A stretch of DNA of 64,000 bases from Comamonadaceae bacterium (GCA_027488735.1 JAIYBB010000005.1:333155-397154), one strand, 5' to 3'. Counted from the first letter of the stretch, positions 1-9,161 are shown. The notes: generated by a model not told the origin, from the letters alone. Program-made: numbers and translations.

Positions 1-669
1 GTCTTGATAAAAGTCGCGCCAAATACTTCGCCATTCCCATTGGGTTTTTGCATACTGCTTGTGAGAGCTAGGAATGAACAATGTGATGCAAGCTGACAAA
101 CCATACATCATGCAGATCGCAAGTATTGACAGGGATAAACCGTTGTCAGTTGACATCCAGTTGGTGTAAGTTTGAACCGCTTCAAGGCTCAGCCAACTGT
201 CGGACACCAACCAACCGCCCAGCATCACACCAAAAAGTGCTGCGCACACCGTGGTTACTTCAATCCAACCGTTGGCCTTGAGCAATAGTTCGGTTTCAAC
301 CGATTCTGTGATCCAGCCATACTTGGCCGGTGAATATATAGCGGCCCCTAACCCCGTGACTGCATATGCCGCAATGGGGTTGAGCCCTGCAAGCATGCCG
401 AGACAAGCAGTTAACTTGAGCGCGTTGGCCTGCATCAGTATTTTGTGTTTGGACCATGTGTCAGCGATCGCGCCAACCCAAGGCCCAAACAACACATAAG
501 ACAAGGTAAAAAGCAGTTTTAACAAGGGAATCCAAAACGGCGCATACCCTTGTAATTGCAGTAGTGCAATTGCCAACAACAGCAAGGCGTTGTCGGCAAG
601 TGCGGATACAAACTGGCTGGCTATCAGCGCATAAAACCCATTGGGCATTGACTGCTGACGCAGTATCAC
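1..669 (-). CDS. lplT: LplT-like lysophospholipid transporter (partial)
   Basis: The minus strand is open from here to the left edge, so the C-terminal part is missing. The first 220 residues match the LplT branch of the MFS: an N-terminal membrane segment with FVSALADNALLLLAIALLQ, then FGPWVGAIADTW, then a GAAIYSPAKYG motif typical of LplT. LplT flips lysophospholipids across the inner membrane for re-acylation. A GTG start at 669 overlaps the stop of the upstream phosphoesterase gene (GTGA), which suggests translational coupling; an ATG at 648 is the alternative. Family call is by recognition of these motifs; substrate is inferred from the family. Confidence 0.8.
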   Translation of the reverse strand, partial: MILRQQSMPNGFYALIASQFVSALADNALLLLAIALLQLQGYAPFWIPLLKLLFTLSYVLFGPWVGAIADTWSKHKILMQANALKLTACLGMLAGLNPIAAYAVTGLGAAIYSPAKYGWITESVETELLLKANGWIEVTTVCAALFGVMLGGWLVSDSWLSLEAVQTYTNWMSTDNGLSLSILAICMMYGLSACITLFIPSSHKQYAKTQWEWRSIWRDFYQD

Positions 670-1451
670 GACACCAGTTCGGCAGGTTTTCTGATCATTT
701 GTTTGATGGGTAGAAAATCCAAGACTTGGTCCCAAAACACCAATTCAAGCGTGCCATCCATGTGCTCAACCAGGGCAGAACGACTTTCGACCCAGTCACC
801 ATCATTGCAATACAGAACGTCGCCGATCATGCGAATTTCAGCCCTGTGAATATGCCCACAGACCACTCCTTGGTAGCCCCTTTTGTGGGCCTCGTGTGCC
901 ACTGCATTTTCAAAGTCTGTCACGAAATTCAGGGCTTTCTTCACTTTCCCTTTTAAATACGCAGACAAAGACCAATAAGGCATGCCTAACTTTGCACGTA
1001 TGCGGTTGAAGTGCCGGTTCAAACGCAAGGTCAATTCATACAAACTGTCGCCAACATAGGCCAGCCACTTGGCGTACTGCACCACTGCGTCAAAATAATC
1101 ACCGTGTATCAGCCACAGCTTGCGCCCATCTACCAGCGTGTGTGAATATTCTTCACTGACCTCAATGCCGCCAAAATGGTGTTCAACAAAATGCCTTGCG
1201 AATTCATCGTGGTTGCCTGGTATGTAAACCACCTTGCAGCCCTTGCGGACCCGCTTTAACAATTTTTGCACCACATCGTTGTGTGATTGCGGCCAATACC
1301 ATTTGCGACGAAGTTGCCAGCCGTCTACGATGTCACCAATTAAATACAAGGAATCGCTGGTGTGAGATTTGAGGAAGTCAAGTAAAGCGTCTGCTTGACA
1401 GCCCGGTGTTCCCAAGTGCAAGTCAGATATAAATACAGCTCTGTAATGCAT
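666..1451 (-). CDS. UDP-2,3-diacylglucosamine diphosphatase-type metallophosphoesterase
   Basis: A 261-residue calcineurin-like phosphoesterase. Metal ligands are visible in order: D10-x-H12 (SDLHLG), D40 in GDIVDG, N80-H81 in GNHDE, and CGHIH near residue 205. Family members of this length hydrolyse UDP-diacylglucosamine to lipid X in lipid A synthesis, or act on related envelope substrates; the exact substrate is inferred. The start at 1451 is chosen because AGGAAA lies just upstream and the longer reading frame adds 40 residues with no family character. It overlaps lplT by four bases, so the two envelope-lipid genes probably form one operon. Confidence 0.82.
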   Translation of the reverse strand: MHYRAVFISDLHLGTPGCQADALLDFLKSHTSDSLYLIGDIVDGWQLRRKWYWPQSHNDVVQKLLKRVRKGCKVVYIPGNHDEFARHFVEHHFGGIEVSEEYSHTLVDGRKLWLIHGDYFDAVVQYAKWLAYVGDSLYELTLRLNRHFNRIRAKLGMPYWSLSAYLKGKVKKALNFVTDFENAVAHEAHKRGYQGVVCGHIHRAEIRMIGDVLYCNDGDWVESRSALVEHMDGTLELVFWDQVLDFLPIKQMIRKPAELVS

Positions 1452-1593
1452 ACATTTCCTGATGATGGTTGATGCAAAGCAAAAGGCTTGATGCACATTT
1501 TTGCTATAAGTCGAGCATAAATTCGGCATATGACTAATTGATGAATTTGGCGCTAGCATTGACCACGTCATTCAGCCTGAGCCCAACACACAC

Positions 1594-2385
1594 ATGATCG
1601 TCAAACAACTTTGGACCGCCAATCCCTATAGAAATTTCAATTACTTGGTGGTCTGCGCGCAAACCGGCGAAGCACTGGCCATTGACCCACTTGACAGCGC
1701 GCGTTGTTTGCAAACGGCGAAAGAGCAGGGCTGGGAGATCACCCAAATATTGAACACCCATGAGCACTTTGACCATATCGGTGGCAACCAAGATATTGTG
1801 CAAGCCACTGGCGCCAAGGTGTTGGCCCATGCCAAAGCAGCGTCTGCCATTCCCGGAATGTTTCGGGGTTTGCTGGCGGGCGACGTGGTCAAGGTGGGAA
1901 AAACGGTTGAGCTGGAAGTGCTCGATACGCCTGGCCACACCATGTGCCATGTGTGTCTGGTGGCGCATACCGATAAACCCGCTTTGTTTTCAGGCGACAC
2001 GTTGTTCAATGCTGGTGCCGGCAACTGCCACAACGGTGGCAACGTCAAAGCTTTGTTTGAAACATTCAGCCAGCAATTGAATCGCTTGCCCGCCAACACT
2101 CGCATTTTCCCTGGGCACGATTACATCGAAAACAATTTGCGTTTCACGCTTGACCGCGAGCCTGACAACCCAGTGGCTGCCGATTTATTGCAACAAGTCA
2201 GTGGCCAAGATGTCCATCAAGCACATGTCACCACCTTGCAGACCGAGCGCGACATCAACACATTTTTCAGGCTCGACCATGCCAGTATCAAAGTGCAATT
2301 GCGTGTGGATTTCCCCGATTTGCCCGCTGACATCAACGCAGAAACCGTGTTCACCAAATTGCGCGAGTTACGCAACCGTTGGTGA
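1594..2385 (+). CDS. gloB: Hydroxyacylglutathione hydrolase (glyoxalase II)
   Basis: A 263-residue metallo-beta-lactamase-fold protein. The metal-binding THEHFDH motif is at residues 55-61, a further ligand is in DTPGH, and the metal-bridging Asp is in FSGDTLF. The C-terminal PGHDY and the helical tail with KVQLRVD match the glyoxalase II substrate-binding domain. It hydrolyses S-D-lactoylglutathione to D-lactate and glutathione, the second step of methylglyoxal detoxification in the cytoplasm. It is divergent from the phosphoesterase gene, and length is normal for the family. Confidence 0.9.
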   Translation: MIVKQLWTANPYRNFNYLVVCAQTGEALAIDPLDSARCLQTAKEQGWEITQILNTHEHFDHIGGNQDIVQATGAKVLAHAKAASAIPGMFRGLLAGDVVKVGKTVELEVLDTPGHTMCHVCLVAHTDKPALFSGDTLFNAGAGNCHNGGNVKALFETFSQQLNRLPANTRIFPGHDYIENNLRFTLDREPDNPVAADLLQQVSGQDVHQAHVTTLQTERDINTFFRLDHASIKVQLRVDFPDLPADINAETVFTKLRELRNRW

Positions 2386-2393
2386 GTCTGGTG

Positions 2394-3050
2394 CTAGCTG
2401 GTGCTGAGTCGAGAAATGATGAAGCTGGCGGCTTCTGTGATGTGTTGTCTGGCTTTGGCTTCGGCGGCGTCGCCATTTCCATCGATGATGATTTGCAGCA
2501 ACTCTTCGTGCTGATGCCAAATGTCTCTGGGTTTTTCATCCATCATCAGTACTTCACCCATGACACGTTGCGTGTAAGTCCAGTGGGTGTCCATGGTCGG
2601 CGCAATCAGCAAGTTGTCAGACAAACCATACACAAAATGGTGAAACGCCATGTCGGTGCTGATCAACTCAGTGACTGATCCTTTTTTGACTGCTTTTCTG
2701 CCTTTTTCAATCAAAGCCGCGCCTTGGGTGCGCGCGGTTTGTGAATTGTTTTCAGCGGCTTTGCGAAATGCCAAGCCTTCAAGCACCGCACGGATTTCAT
2801 ACATTTGGCGAATGTAATCTGGGTCAAGTGGCGCCACGATCAAGCCGCGCCCGGGGGCATCTCGCAAAAGGCCTTGGTTTCTCAGCAACAAAAGCGCTTG
2901 CTGTATGGGTTGTCTGGAGACCCCTAGCTCGGCTGCGATGTGCTCTTGAATGATGCGGGTACCGGGTGCCAATTTTCCGGACGAAATTTCTTGCAGAATG
3001 GCTTCGTGGACTTGTTCGACCAGGTTGGGTTGTACAGCAATTATTTTCAT
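2394..3050 (-). CDS. GntR-family transcriptional regulator, FCD subfamily
   Basis: A 218-residue regulator. Residues 10-75 form the winged helix (GTRIIQEHIAAELGVSRQPI, then RGLIVAPLD), and residues 80-210 form an all-helical FCD effector domain with His/Asp ligand candidates (HHFVYG, HEELL). FCD regulators usually respond to small organic acids. It lies 40 bases downstream of the ThDP enzyme gene on the same strand, so both are probably cotranscribed. Two identical palindromes, upstream of the acyl-CoA ligase and of the Rieske gene, are good candidates for its operators. The effector is unknown; a hydroxy acid or its CoA ester is inferred from the neighbours. Confidence 0.85.
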   Translation of the reverse strand: MKIIAVQPNLVEQVHEAILQEISSGKLAPGTRIIQEHIAAELGVSRQPIQQALLLLRNQGLLRDAPGRGLIVAPLDPDYIRQMYEIRAVLEGLAFRKAAENNSQTARTQGAALIEKGRKAVKKGSVTELISTDMAFHHFVYGLSDNLLIAPTMDTHWTYTQRVMGEVLMMDEKPRDIWHQHEELLQIIIDGNGDAAEAKARQHITEAASFIISRLSTS

Positions 3051-3089
3051 CGTGTCACTTTGTGATTCGTCTGCAATCAGGCGTTCAGT

Positions 3090-4820
3090 TCATGCCATGT
3101 CACGCCATTTTCGCTCTTGATCATCCCACGCCGCCAAAGCTTGCAGATCAGGAACCCACGCAAGGCCAGACTTGGCATCGGAGGATTCTGCCTCAGGCGT
3201 TACCAGCACATCCAGTAGCGCTGGAAGGTTTTGCTTGGCCAATGCCAAAGCCGCAGGCAAGTCTTCGGCTTTTTCAACACGTTGTGCATGCATGCCAAAG
3301 GCGCGCGCCATGGCGGCATGGTCCGCGAACTGCAGTTGGGTGCCCACTACTTTGCCGTGGTTTTGTTGCTGGTCTCTGACTTCAATCGCCCACGAACCGT
3401 TATTGGCCACAATGATCAGCACTGGCGCTTTGTGTCTGACAGCGGTGTCAATTTCCATCGCGTTGAAGCCGAATGCACCGTCTCCGGTAACCACCACCAC
3501 CGGTCGTTCAGGGCAGGCCAAACTGGCGGCAACACCAAACGGCGTGCCCACACCGATGCACCCCAGAGGCCCTGGATCAAGGTAAGCATCTGATTGCAAA
3601 CCGACGCGGGCAAAGCTTAAAAAATCTCCTCCATCGGCGACAACCACGGAATGTTGCGGCAACACGTCTTGCACAGCGGCCAACACTTTATTGGGGTGCA
3701 TCAATCCATCAGAGCCGTTTGCTGCTTGTGCCATGCTGAATTTGAGCTTGTCGGCGCGTGCCAGATGTTGTTGTCGCAGGCCTTTGAGCCAGTCGGAGTC
3801 AGCATGCGGTTTCATGTGCACTGCTGCATCGCAGATGGCTTGTAGCGTTTGCGGCACGCTGGCGAGTATGTCCACTTCACCACGGCGGTTGTCACGCAGT
3901 TCGGCGCTGTTGTCAGCGATGCGCAGAAAACGAGCTTGTCCAAACACGGCAGGGGAACCATAGGCAAGTTGGAAATCCAGTTTGCGACCGATGGTCACCA
4001 CCAGATCGGCTTGGCCCATGACATTGCCGCGCATGGCAGCCACCACGCTGGGATGGTCAGGGGGTACCAGTCCACGGCTTTCTCCCGTGTCTAAGTAAGC
4101 GGCACCCAACATGCCCAAGAGTTGTTGCAAGGGCGCCGACGCAGCTTTGGCACCTCTGCCAGAAATAAACAGCGGCCGCTTGGCTTGCCATAACAGGGCC
4201 ACGGCAGCGTCAATATCGGACGTTGCTGGCATAGTAACTGGCACGGTGATGCGCTTGAAATGTTCCGATAACAAGATGGCAGAAGGGGGCGCACTGCGCA
4301 ACACATCGACTGGAAAATCGATGTAGACCGGTCCGGGTTCATTGCCCTGCCCAAACGCGCGGCAGGTGGCTTCGTTCAAGGTGGACAAGGCCAAGGCGGG
4401 ATGGCGCACGGTTCTGGCCATACGCGTGATGGACGCTACCAATTCGGTATGCGACATGTCCTGCAAAGCGCCGCGGTGCTCTTGCGCCATGGGCGGCGTG
4501 CCGGAAATCACCAGCACAGGAGCGCGCGACACATGCGCATTGGCAATGCCGGTCATGGCGTTTGTCACACCGGGCCCAGCGGTGACCAAGGCCACCCCCA
4601 AGCTGCCTGTTAAATCAGCCTCCGCATGCGCCATGTACACAGCGGCGCGCTCGTCTCTGACATCAATGATGCGAATGCCTTGTGCATCCAGCGCCATCCA
4701 AATCGGCATGATGTGACCGCCACACAAACCATAGACCCGCTGCACCCCTTGTGATTTCAAAAATTGGGCAATGACGGTGGCCACCGAGTCGTGGCTGCTG
4801 TGAATTAGGTTGGAATTCAT
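3090..4820 (-). CDS. Thiamine diphosphate-dependent lyase/decarboxylase (2-hydroxyacyl-CoA lyase or acetolactate synthase-like)
   Basis: A 576-residue ThDP enzyme with the three usual domains. The cofactor-activating Glu is E57 in DVRDERAA; the central domain runs about 200-340; the ThDP/Mg motif begins at GDGAFGFNAMEI near residue 445 and ends at VANN. Such enzymes include acetolactate synthase, oxalyl-CoA decarboxylase and 2-hydroxyacyl-CoA lyase. The divergent acyl-CoA ligase makes cleavage of a 2-hydroxyacyl-CoA or oxalyl-CoA-type thioester the more attractive guess. No acetolactate synthase small subunit or ilvC is nearby. The fold is certain; the substrate is inference. Confidence 0.8.
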   Translation of the reverse strand: MNSNLIHSSHDSVATVIAQFLKSQGVQRVYGLCGGHIMPIWMALDAQGIRIIDVRDERAAVYMAHAEADLTGSLGVALVTAGPGVTNAMTGIANAHVSRAPVLVISGTPPMAQEHRGALQDMSHTELVASITRMARTVRHPALALSTLNEATCRAFGQGNEPGPVYIDFPVDVLRSAPPSAILLSEHFKRITVPVTMPATSDIDAAVALLWQAKRPLFISGRGAKAASAPLQQLLGMLGAAYLDTGESRGLVPPDHPSVVAAMRGNVMGQADLVVTIGRKLDFQLAYGSPAVFGQARFLRIADNSAELRDNRRGEVDILASVPQTLQAICDAAVHMKPHADSDWLKGLRQQHLARADKLKFSMAQAANGSDGLMHPNKVLAAVQDVLPQHSVVVADGGDFLSFARVGLQSDAYLDPGPLGCIGVGTPFGVAASLACPERPVVVVTGDGAFGFNAMEIDTAVRHKAPVLIIVANNGSWAIEVRDQQQNHGKVVGTQLQFADHAAMARAFGMHAQRVEKAEDLPAALALAKQNLPALLDVLVTPEAESSDAKSGLAWVPDLQALAAWDDQERKWRDMA

Positions 4821-4935
4821 GGGGGTATTTTCTTTGCAAAGAGAAGATATTGTGAAGGGTCAAAAGCGCCTGTGATCAGGGCAAACAGCAAGCTCACCCA
4901 GCGATTTCCGTGGCAATCAAGGGAATATACTAAGT

Positions 4936-4961
4936 GAATTCTGAATTCAGAATACTATATT
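4936..4961. promoter_or_regulatory. Palindromic operator, copy 1 (candidate GntR site)
   Basis: The core ATTCTGAATTCAGAAT (4938-4953) is a perfect 16-bp palindrome. It is followed by ACTATATT, which could be a -10 element overlapping the site. The same 26 bases occur at 6642-6667. It sits in the divergent intergenic region between the ThDP enzyme and the acyl-CoA ligase, so it could control both. Binding by the GntR regulator encoded at 2394-3050 is inferred from proximity. Confidence 0.7.
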
Positions 4962-5009
4962 TCATGCCAATTGTGATGAATTTTCTCCAACCCCTTGGAA
5001 AACCCTGAC

Positions 5010-6599
5010 GTGAAACAGCTTTTCAATATTTCAGACATGGTCCGCACACACGCCCGATTGCGGCCGCACGACATCGGGGCGATGGATTCCCGCCGCAGCT
5101 TGAGTTTTGACCAATGGAACCAGCGTGCAGATTTGCTGGCGGCAGGTTTGCTGTCGCAAGGCTTGAGCCCGGGCGAACGCGTGGCAGTGCTCGCGCACAA
5201 CTGCGTCGAATGGATGGAAATTTATGTGGCGCTTGCACGTGCAGGCTTGGTAGCCTTGCCGATCAACTTCAGGTTGGTCGGCCATGAAATTGCCTATATC
5301 TTGGGTGATGCGCAAGCGGCAGCTTTGCTTTGCACCTCTTTGCTGCAAGACAAGGTGCAAGAAGTGTTGCCCACACTTGGCCTCAAGGCTTGCGTGCAAA
5401 TGGGGGGTGCCACGCATGCAGGTTGGTTGGACTATGACAGCTTGATCGCGCAGGCCACATTACCAGCTCAGTGGCCACAGGTACAACCCGAAGACACCTG
5501 TGCGCTGATGTACACCTCGGGCACCACAGGCAAGCCCAAAGGTGCGATACGCAGCCACGAGGCCAGTACCTTGATCGCTTACGCCACAGCCATGGAAATG
5601 GGCTTTACCAAAGAAGACAAAGCTTTGCTGGTCATGCCTTTGTGCCATGCCAACTCGCTGTACTTTGCCAACACATTCATGCACTTGGGTGCGTGTATCG
5701 TGATCGATGACAGCGTGAGCTTTGACCCCGCACGGGTGATGCATTGGTTGAGCAGTCACAGCATCACGTTCACCTCCCTGGTGCCGACGCACTACATCAT
5801 GATGTTGGCGCTGTCGGCAGACAACACGCGTCAATACGCCACAGGCAGTGTGGCTAGGTTGTTGATTTCATCTGCACCTGCAAATGAAAGCCTCAAGCGC
5901 GATATCCAAAAACTTTTCCCCAACGGCCAGTTGTACGAGCTCTATGGTTCGACCGAAGCCGGTTGGGTGACCTTATTGCGACCGGAAGATCAACTCACCA
6001 AATTGGGCTCGGTGGGACGTGAATGGGCGGGCAGTGGGCCGATCAAGATCATGGATGAAAACAGGCAAGAAGTCGCAGACGGTGAAATTGGCGAGTTGTA
6101 TTCATGCACGCCTTATGCGTTTGAAGGCTATTGGAATGCGCCTGAAAAAACCCAGCAAGCCTATGCCGGCGCATGGTGCTCGGTAGGTGACATGGCTCGT
6201 CGTGACCCAGACGGATTCATTTGGTTGATGGATCGCAAAAGCAACATGGTCATCAGCGGCGGCGAAAACATTTATCCGTCGGAAGTAGAAGCGGTGCTGG
6301 CGGCGCATCCAGCCGTGCAAGAGGTGGCCGTCATTGGTGTGCCACACGACAAATGGGGCGAAACCGTACAAGCTGTGGTGGTGCTAAGAGCCCATGCCGA
6401 TTGCCACGAGGACGAACTCAAGCAGTGGTGTAAACATCAACTCGCGGGTTTTAAGCAGCCTCGTGTCATTCGCTTCGTGGATGCAGCAGATATGCCCAGG
6501 ACGGCGACAGGCAAGATTGTTCATCGCCGATTAAAAGAACAATTTGCCCAAGAAGTGGCAGATACAAACAAAGATTTAGTGACAACTGAGAAGCAGTAA
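5010..6599 (+). CDS. AMP-dependent acyl-CoA synthetase/ligase
   Basis: About 529 residues of the ANL adenylate-forming superfamily. The ATP-binding P-loop is YTSGTTGKPKGA, the A5 motif is YELYGSTEAGW, A7-A8 are SVGDMARRD and DRKSNMVISGGENIYPSEVE, and the catalytic lysine is in PRTATGKIVHR. It activates a carboxylic acid as an acyl-adenylate and transfers it to CoA. No ATG fits well: GTG at 5010 has GGAA nine bases upstream, TTG at 4995 and ATG at 5037 are alternatives. It is divergent from the ThDP enzyme and preceded by operator copy 1. A 2-hydroxy acid substrate is inferred from the neighbour. Confidence 0.85.
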   Translation: MKQLFNISDMVRTHARLRPHDIGAMDSRRSLSFDQWNQRADLLAAGLLSQGLSPGERVAVLAHNCVEWMEIYVALARAGLVALPINFRLVGHEIAYILGDAQAAALLCTSLLQDKVQEVLPTLGLKACVQMGGATHAGWLDYDSLIAQATLPAQWPQVQPEDTCALMYTSGTTGKPKGAIRSHEASTLIAYATAMEMGFTKEDKALLVMPLCHANSLYFANTFMHLGACIVIDDSVSFDPARVMHWLSSHSITFTSLVPTHYIMMLALSADNTRQYATGSVARLLISSAPANESLKRDIQKLFPNGQLYELYGSTEAGWVTLLRPEDQLTKLGSVGREWAGSGPIKIMDENRQEVADGEIGELYSCTPYAFEGYWNAPEKTQQAYAGAWCSVGDMARRDPDGFIWLMDRKSNMVISGGENIYPSEVEAVLAAHPAVQEVAVIGVPHDKWGETVQAVVVLRAHADCHEDELKQWCKHQLAGFKQPRVIRFVDAADMPRTATGKIVHRRLKEQFAQEVADTNKDLVTTEKQ

Positions 6600-6641
6600 A
6601 CACTAACTTCTAGGAATTACCCTTAAAGGAAAATCCTTATC

Positions 6642-6667
6642 GAATTCTGAATTCAGAATACTATATT
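6642..6667. promoter_or_regulatory. Palindromic operator, copy 2 (candidate GntR site)
   Basis: Identical over 26 bases to the site at 4936-4961, with the perfect palindrome at 6644-6659 and the same following ACTATATT. It lies about 75-100 bases upstream of the Rieske/PQQ dehydrogenase pair and after the ligase stop. This places the quinoprotein operon under the same regulator as the ligase/lyase pair (inference). Confidence 0.7.
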
Positions 6668-6740
6668 CCATCCTAAAGACCCATCTCAAACCTTTCAACC
6701 TCCCAGCCGAATGGCAAATATTCACTGACACCACAAAGAT

Positions 6741-7331
6741 ATGAACACCCCATTGCATTCACCTTCAACCTGTTCAGGCTGCAAGCAGCAAGCCGATTGC
6801 GTGGACAGTGACCGCCGCCATTTGCTGGGCCTGATGGCCGCAGGTGCGATGACTACCCTGCCATTTGTGAGTGCAAATGCCTTGGCAGATACAGCGCTCA
6901 TGCAACTGGTTGATGCGGATGCAGAAAACGATTTCAAACCATTGCGTCCATCCGATTTAAAGCCGGGTAAACCGTTGTTGGTGTTCCCGTTTGATGTCAA
7001 AGCAGCAGCACCCAAAAATGAATCGCGATTGAACAAATTGGTGTTGATGAAACTGCCCGAAGACCAAATGGCGTCGGAAACCAAAGCGCGTTCTGCGTCT
7101 GGTGTCGTGGCTTATTCAGGCATTTGCACGCACCAAGGTTGTGAAGTGAAAACATGGATCGCCAAAGAAAGTGCTTTGGTTTGTTTTTGTCATGCTTCGA
7201 AATTTGCTTTGCTCGATGGCGGCAAAGTTATCACCGGGCCTGCTACCAGAGCGTTGCCTGCAGTCGCACTCACCATGGACGGTGAGTTTTTAGCGATTGC
7301 CAAGATAGTTTCCCCCACCCCAGGGCAATAG
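6741..7331 (+). CDS. Tat-exported Rieske [2Fe-2S] protein
   Basis: A 196-residue protein with an N-terminal twin-arginine signal (DRRHLLGLMAAG near residue 30, then a hydrophobic stretch ending SANALA). The C-terminal Rieske domain has CTHQGC and CFCHASKF, giving the two Cys and two His ligands of the [2Fe-2S] cluster. An extra Cys-rich N-terminus (CSGCKQQADC) precedes the signal. It is 37 bases upstream of a PQQ dehydrogenase gene, so a role as a periplasmic electron carrier or subunit for that enzyme is likely but inferred. Related Rieske proteins serve cytochrome bc1 and arsenite oxidase, whose other subunits are absent here. Confidence 0.82.
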   Translation: MNTPLHSPSTCSGCKQQADCVDSDRRHLLGLMAAGAMTTLPFVSANALADTALMQLVDADAENDFKPLRPSDLKPGKPLLVFPFDVKAAAPKNESRLNKLVLMKLPEDQMASETKARSASGVVAYSGICTHQGCEVKTWIAKESALVCFCHASKFALLDGGKVITGPATRALPAVALTMDGEFLAIAKIVSPTPGQ

Positions 7332-7368
7332 CCCTGATTTTCCAGACTCACTTTCCAGGAGGTTGTTC

Positions 7369-9102
7369 ATGAGTCACTTGATAAAAAAAATCTCAATAGC
7401 AGTGATCAGTACGTGTGCTTTCTTGGCGCACGCTGACACCAAACTGGGCCCATATGATCCCGTCACTGACGCTCGCTTGATCAAACCTGAGCCAAAAAAT
7501 TGGTTGATGTACCGAGGAAATTACGAAGGGTGGGGCTACAGCGCACTCGACAAAATCAACAGTAAGAATGTTAAAAAGTTGAAATTGGCTTGGTCATCGT
7601 CCACGGGTTCTACCGAAGGACATCAGGCGCCTCCTATCGTCAACAACGGTTACATGTATGTGACCACGCCAAACGCCCAAGTGATTGCACTGAACGCAGC
7701 CACTGGCGAGGAAATCTGGCGCTTCAAACATGAACTTCCCGCAGATTTACTGATGTTGCACAACACCAACCGTGGTGTGGCCTTGTACGGTGACAAGGTG
7801 TATGTGGCCACGGTGGATTCCAATCTGTTTGCATTAGACGCCACCACCGGAAAAGTGGCATGGAAAACCACTGTCGGTGATGTCAAGGCCTTGCACTACA
7901 TCACGCTTGCACCATTGGCCGCCAAAGGAAAAATACTGGTGGGTTCCTCCGGTGGTGAAACAGGTGTCAGAGGCTATGTCGCTGCGTTTGACGCTGTCAC
8001 TGGCAAAGAAGCATGGCGCACATACACCACCGCCGCACCCGGTGAGCCAGGTGGAGACACTTGGCCAGGCGACACCCATAAAAACGGCGGAGCCAGCGTC
8101 TGGATCACAGGTACCTATGACCCTGCGAGCAACATCGCTTATTGGGGCACAGGTAATCCCGCACCATGGCCCACTGAGTCTCGTCCAGGCGACAACCTCT
8201 ACAGCACCTCCGTGGTCGCATTAGATGTTGACAGCGGCAAAATCAAGGGTCATCACCAGTACCACCATAACGATGCGTGGGACTGGGACGAGGTCAGCGC
8301 CCCCATTTTGATGGACACTGAAATCAACGGTCGAAAAGTCAAAGGTGCAGTGCACGCCGGACGCAACGGCTATTTGTGGATGTTGGAGCGAGAGTCCAGT
8401 GGCAAGATCAACTTTGTCGATGGTGTTCCCTACGTTTACAACGATGTCTTCAAAGGCATTGACAAAAAAACCGGCCGTTTGACCTATGACATGAGCAAGC
8501 GGCCCGGTATGGGCAAAGCTGTGAAATTCTGTCCATCACTGTGGGGTGGCAAGGACTGGCCGCCAGAAGCTTGGAACCCGAAAACCAAACTGTTTTACAT
8601 TCCTGCCAACAATAACCTGTGCTCAGAATTGCCAGCGGCTGACGAAGTCACATATAAAAAAGGTGACTTGTTCATCGGCTATCCGATTGAAGGCGTGTTG
8701 GGAAGCTTGCGTTACCAAGGTGGTAAACCATCCACGATTGGTGAACTGCAAGCCTGGAACTTGGAAACAGGCAAGATGGCTTGGGTTCACAAATACGACC
8801 GCGCTATTTGGGCGCCACTGTTGACCACTGGTGGCAATCTGCTGTTCGCGGGTGGCACCAACGACAAATTGTTCCGTGCCTTTGACGCATCCAACGGGAA
8901 AGTGCTGTGGCAATACAGCATGCCTTCTGGCGTGACCGCGGTGCCTTCGTCATTTGAAGTGAACGGCGAACAGTACATTGCCGTTCAAGCTGGTTGGGGG
9001 GTTGATGCACAGCGTATGCAGTCGGGCATCGATGCACTCAACAGCACAGTAACCAATGTGCCTCAAGGCGGCACCATCATGGTGTTCAAGCTTGAAAAGT
9101 AA
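7369..9102 (+). CDS. PQQ-dependent alcohol dehydrogenase (quinoprotein, no heme domain)
   Basis: A 577-residue periplasmic eight-bladed quinoprotein. ATG 7369 has AGGAGG six bases upstream and gives a signal peptide ending near HADT. Candidate active-site residues are E197 (GGETG), N263 (GTGNP), and D305-W-D307; the second Asp is the position linked to lanthanide binding in XoxF/ExaF enzymes. The adjacent-cysteine pair common in this family is absent at the usual place (the sequence there is MLHNTNRG). There is no C-terminal CxxCH, so electrons must leave by a separate carrier, perhaps the Rieske protein next door. Substrate is unknown. Confidence 0.88.
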   Translation: MSHLIKKISIAVISTCAFLAHADTKLGPYDPVTDARLIKPEPKNWLMYRGNYEGWGYSALDKINSKNVKKLKLAWSSSTGSTEGHQAPPIVNNGYMYVTTPNAQVIALNAATGEEIWRFKHELPADLLMLHNTNRGVALYGDKVYVATVDSNLFALDATTGKVAWKTTVGDVKALHYITLAPLAAKGKILVGSSGGETGVRGYVAAFDAVTGKEAWRTYTTAAPGEPGGDTWPGDTHKNGGASVWITGTYDPASNIAYWGTGNPAPWPTESRPGDNLYSTSVVALDVDSGKIKGHHQYHHNDAWDWDEVSAPILMDTEINGRKVKGAVHAGRNGYLWMLERESSGKINFVDGVPYVYNDVFKGIDKKTGRLTYDMSKRPGMGKAVKFCPSLWGGKDWPPEAWNPKTKLFYIPANNNLCSELPAADEVTYKKGDLFIGYPIEGVLGSLRYQGGKPSTIGELQAWNLETGKMAWVHKYDRAIWAPLLTTGGNLLFAGGTNDKLFRAFDASNGKVLWQYSMPSGVTAVPSSFEVNGEQYIAVQAGWGVDAQRMQSGIDALNSTVTNVPQGGTIMVFKLEK

Positions 9103-9125
9103 TATAGGTAGAAAACACTGACTGA

Positions 9126-9161
9126 AAAGAGCCCGTCAATATTGGCGGGCTCTTTTTTTTT
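9126..9161 (+). terminator. Rho-independent terminator after PQQ dehydrogenase
   Basis: Stem AAAGAGCCCG/CGGGCTCTTT with a ten-base loop, followed by a run of T. It closes the Rieske/PQQ dehydrogenase operon. Confidence 0.9.

Noticed and set aside
1641..2105. Long minus-strand reading frames over gloB
   Set aside because: They are shadows of a clear glyoxalase II gene and show no domain or ribosome site.
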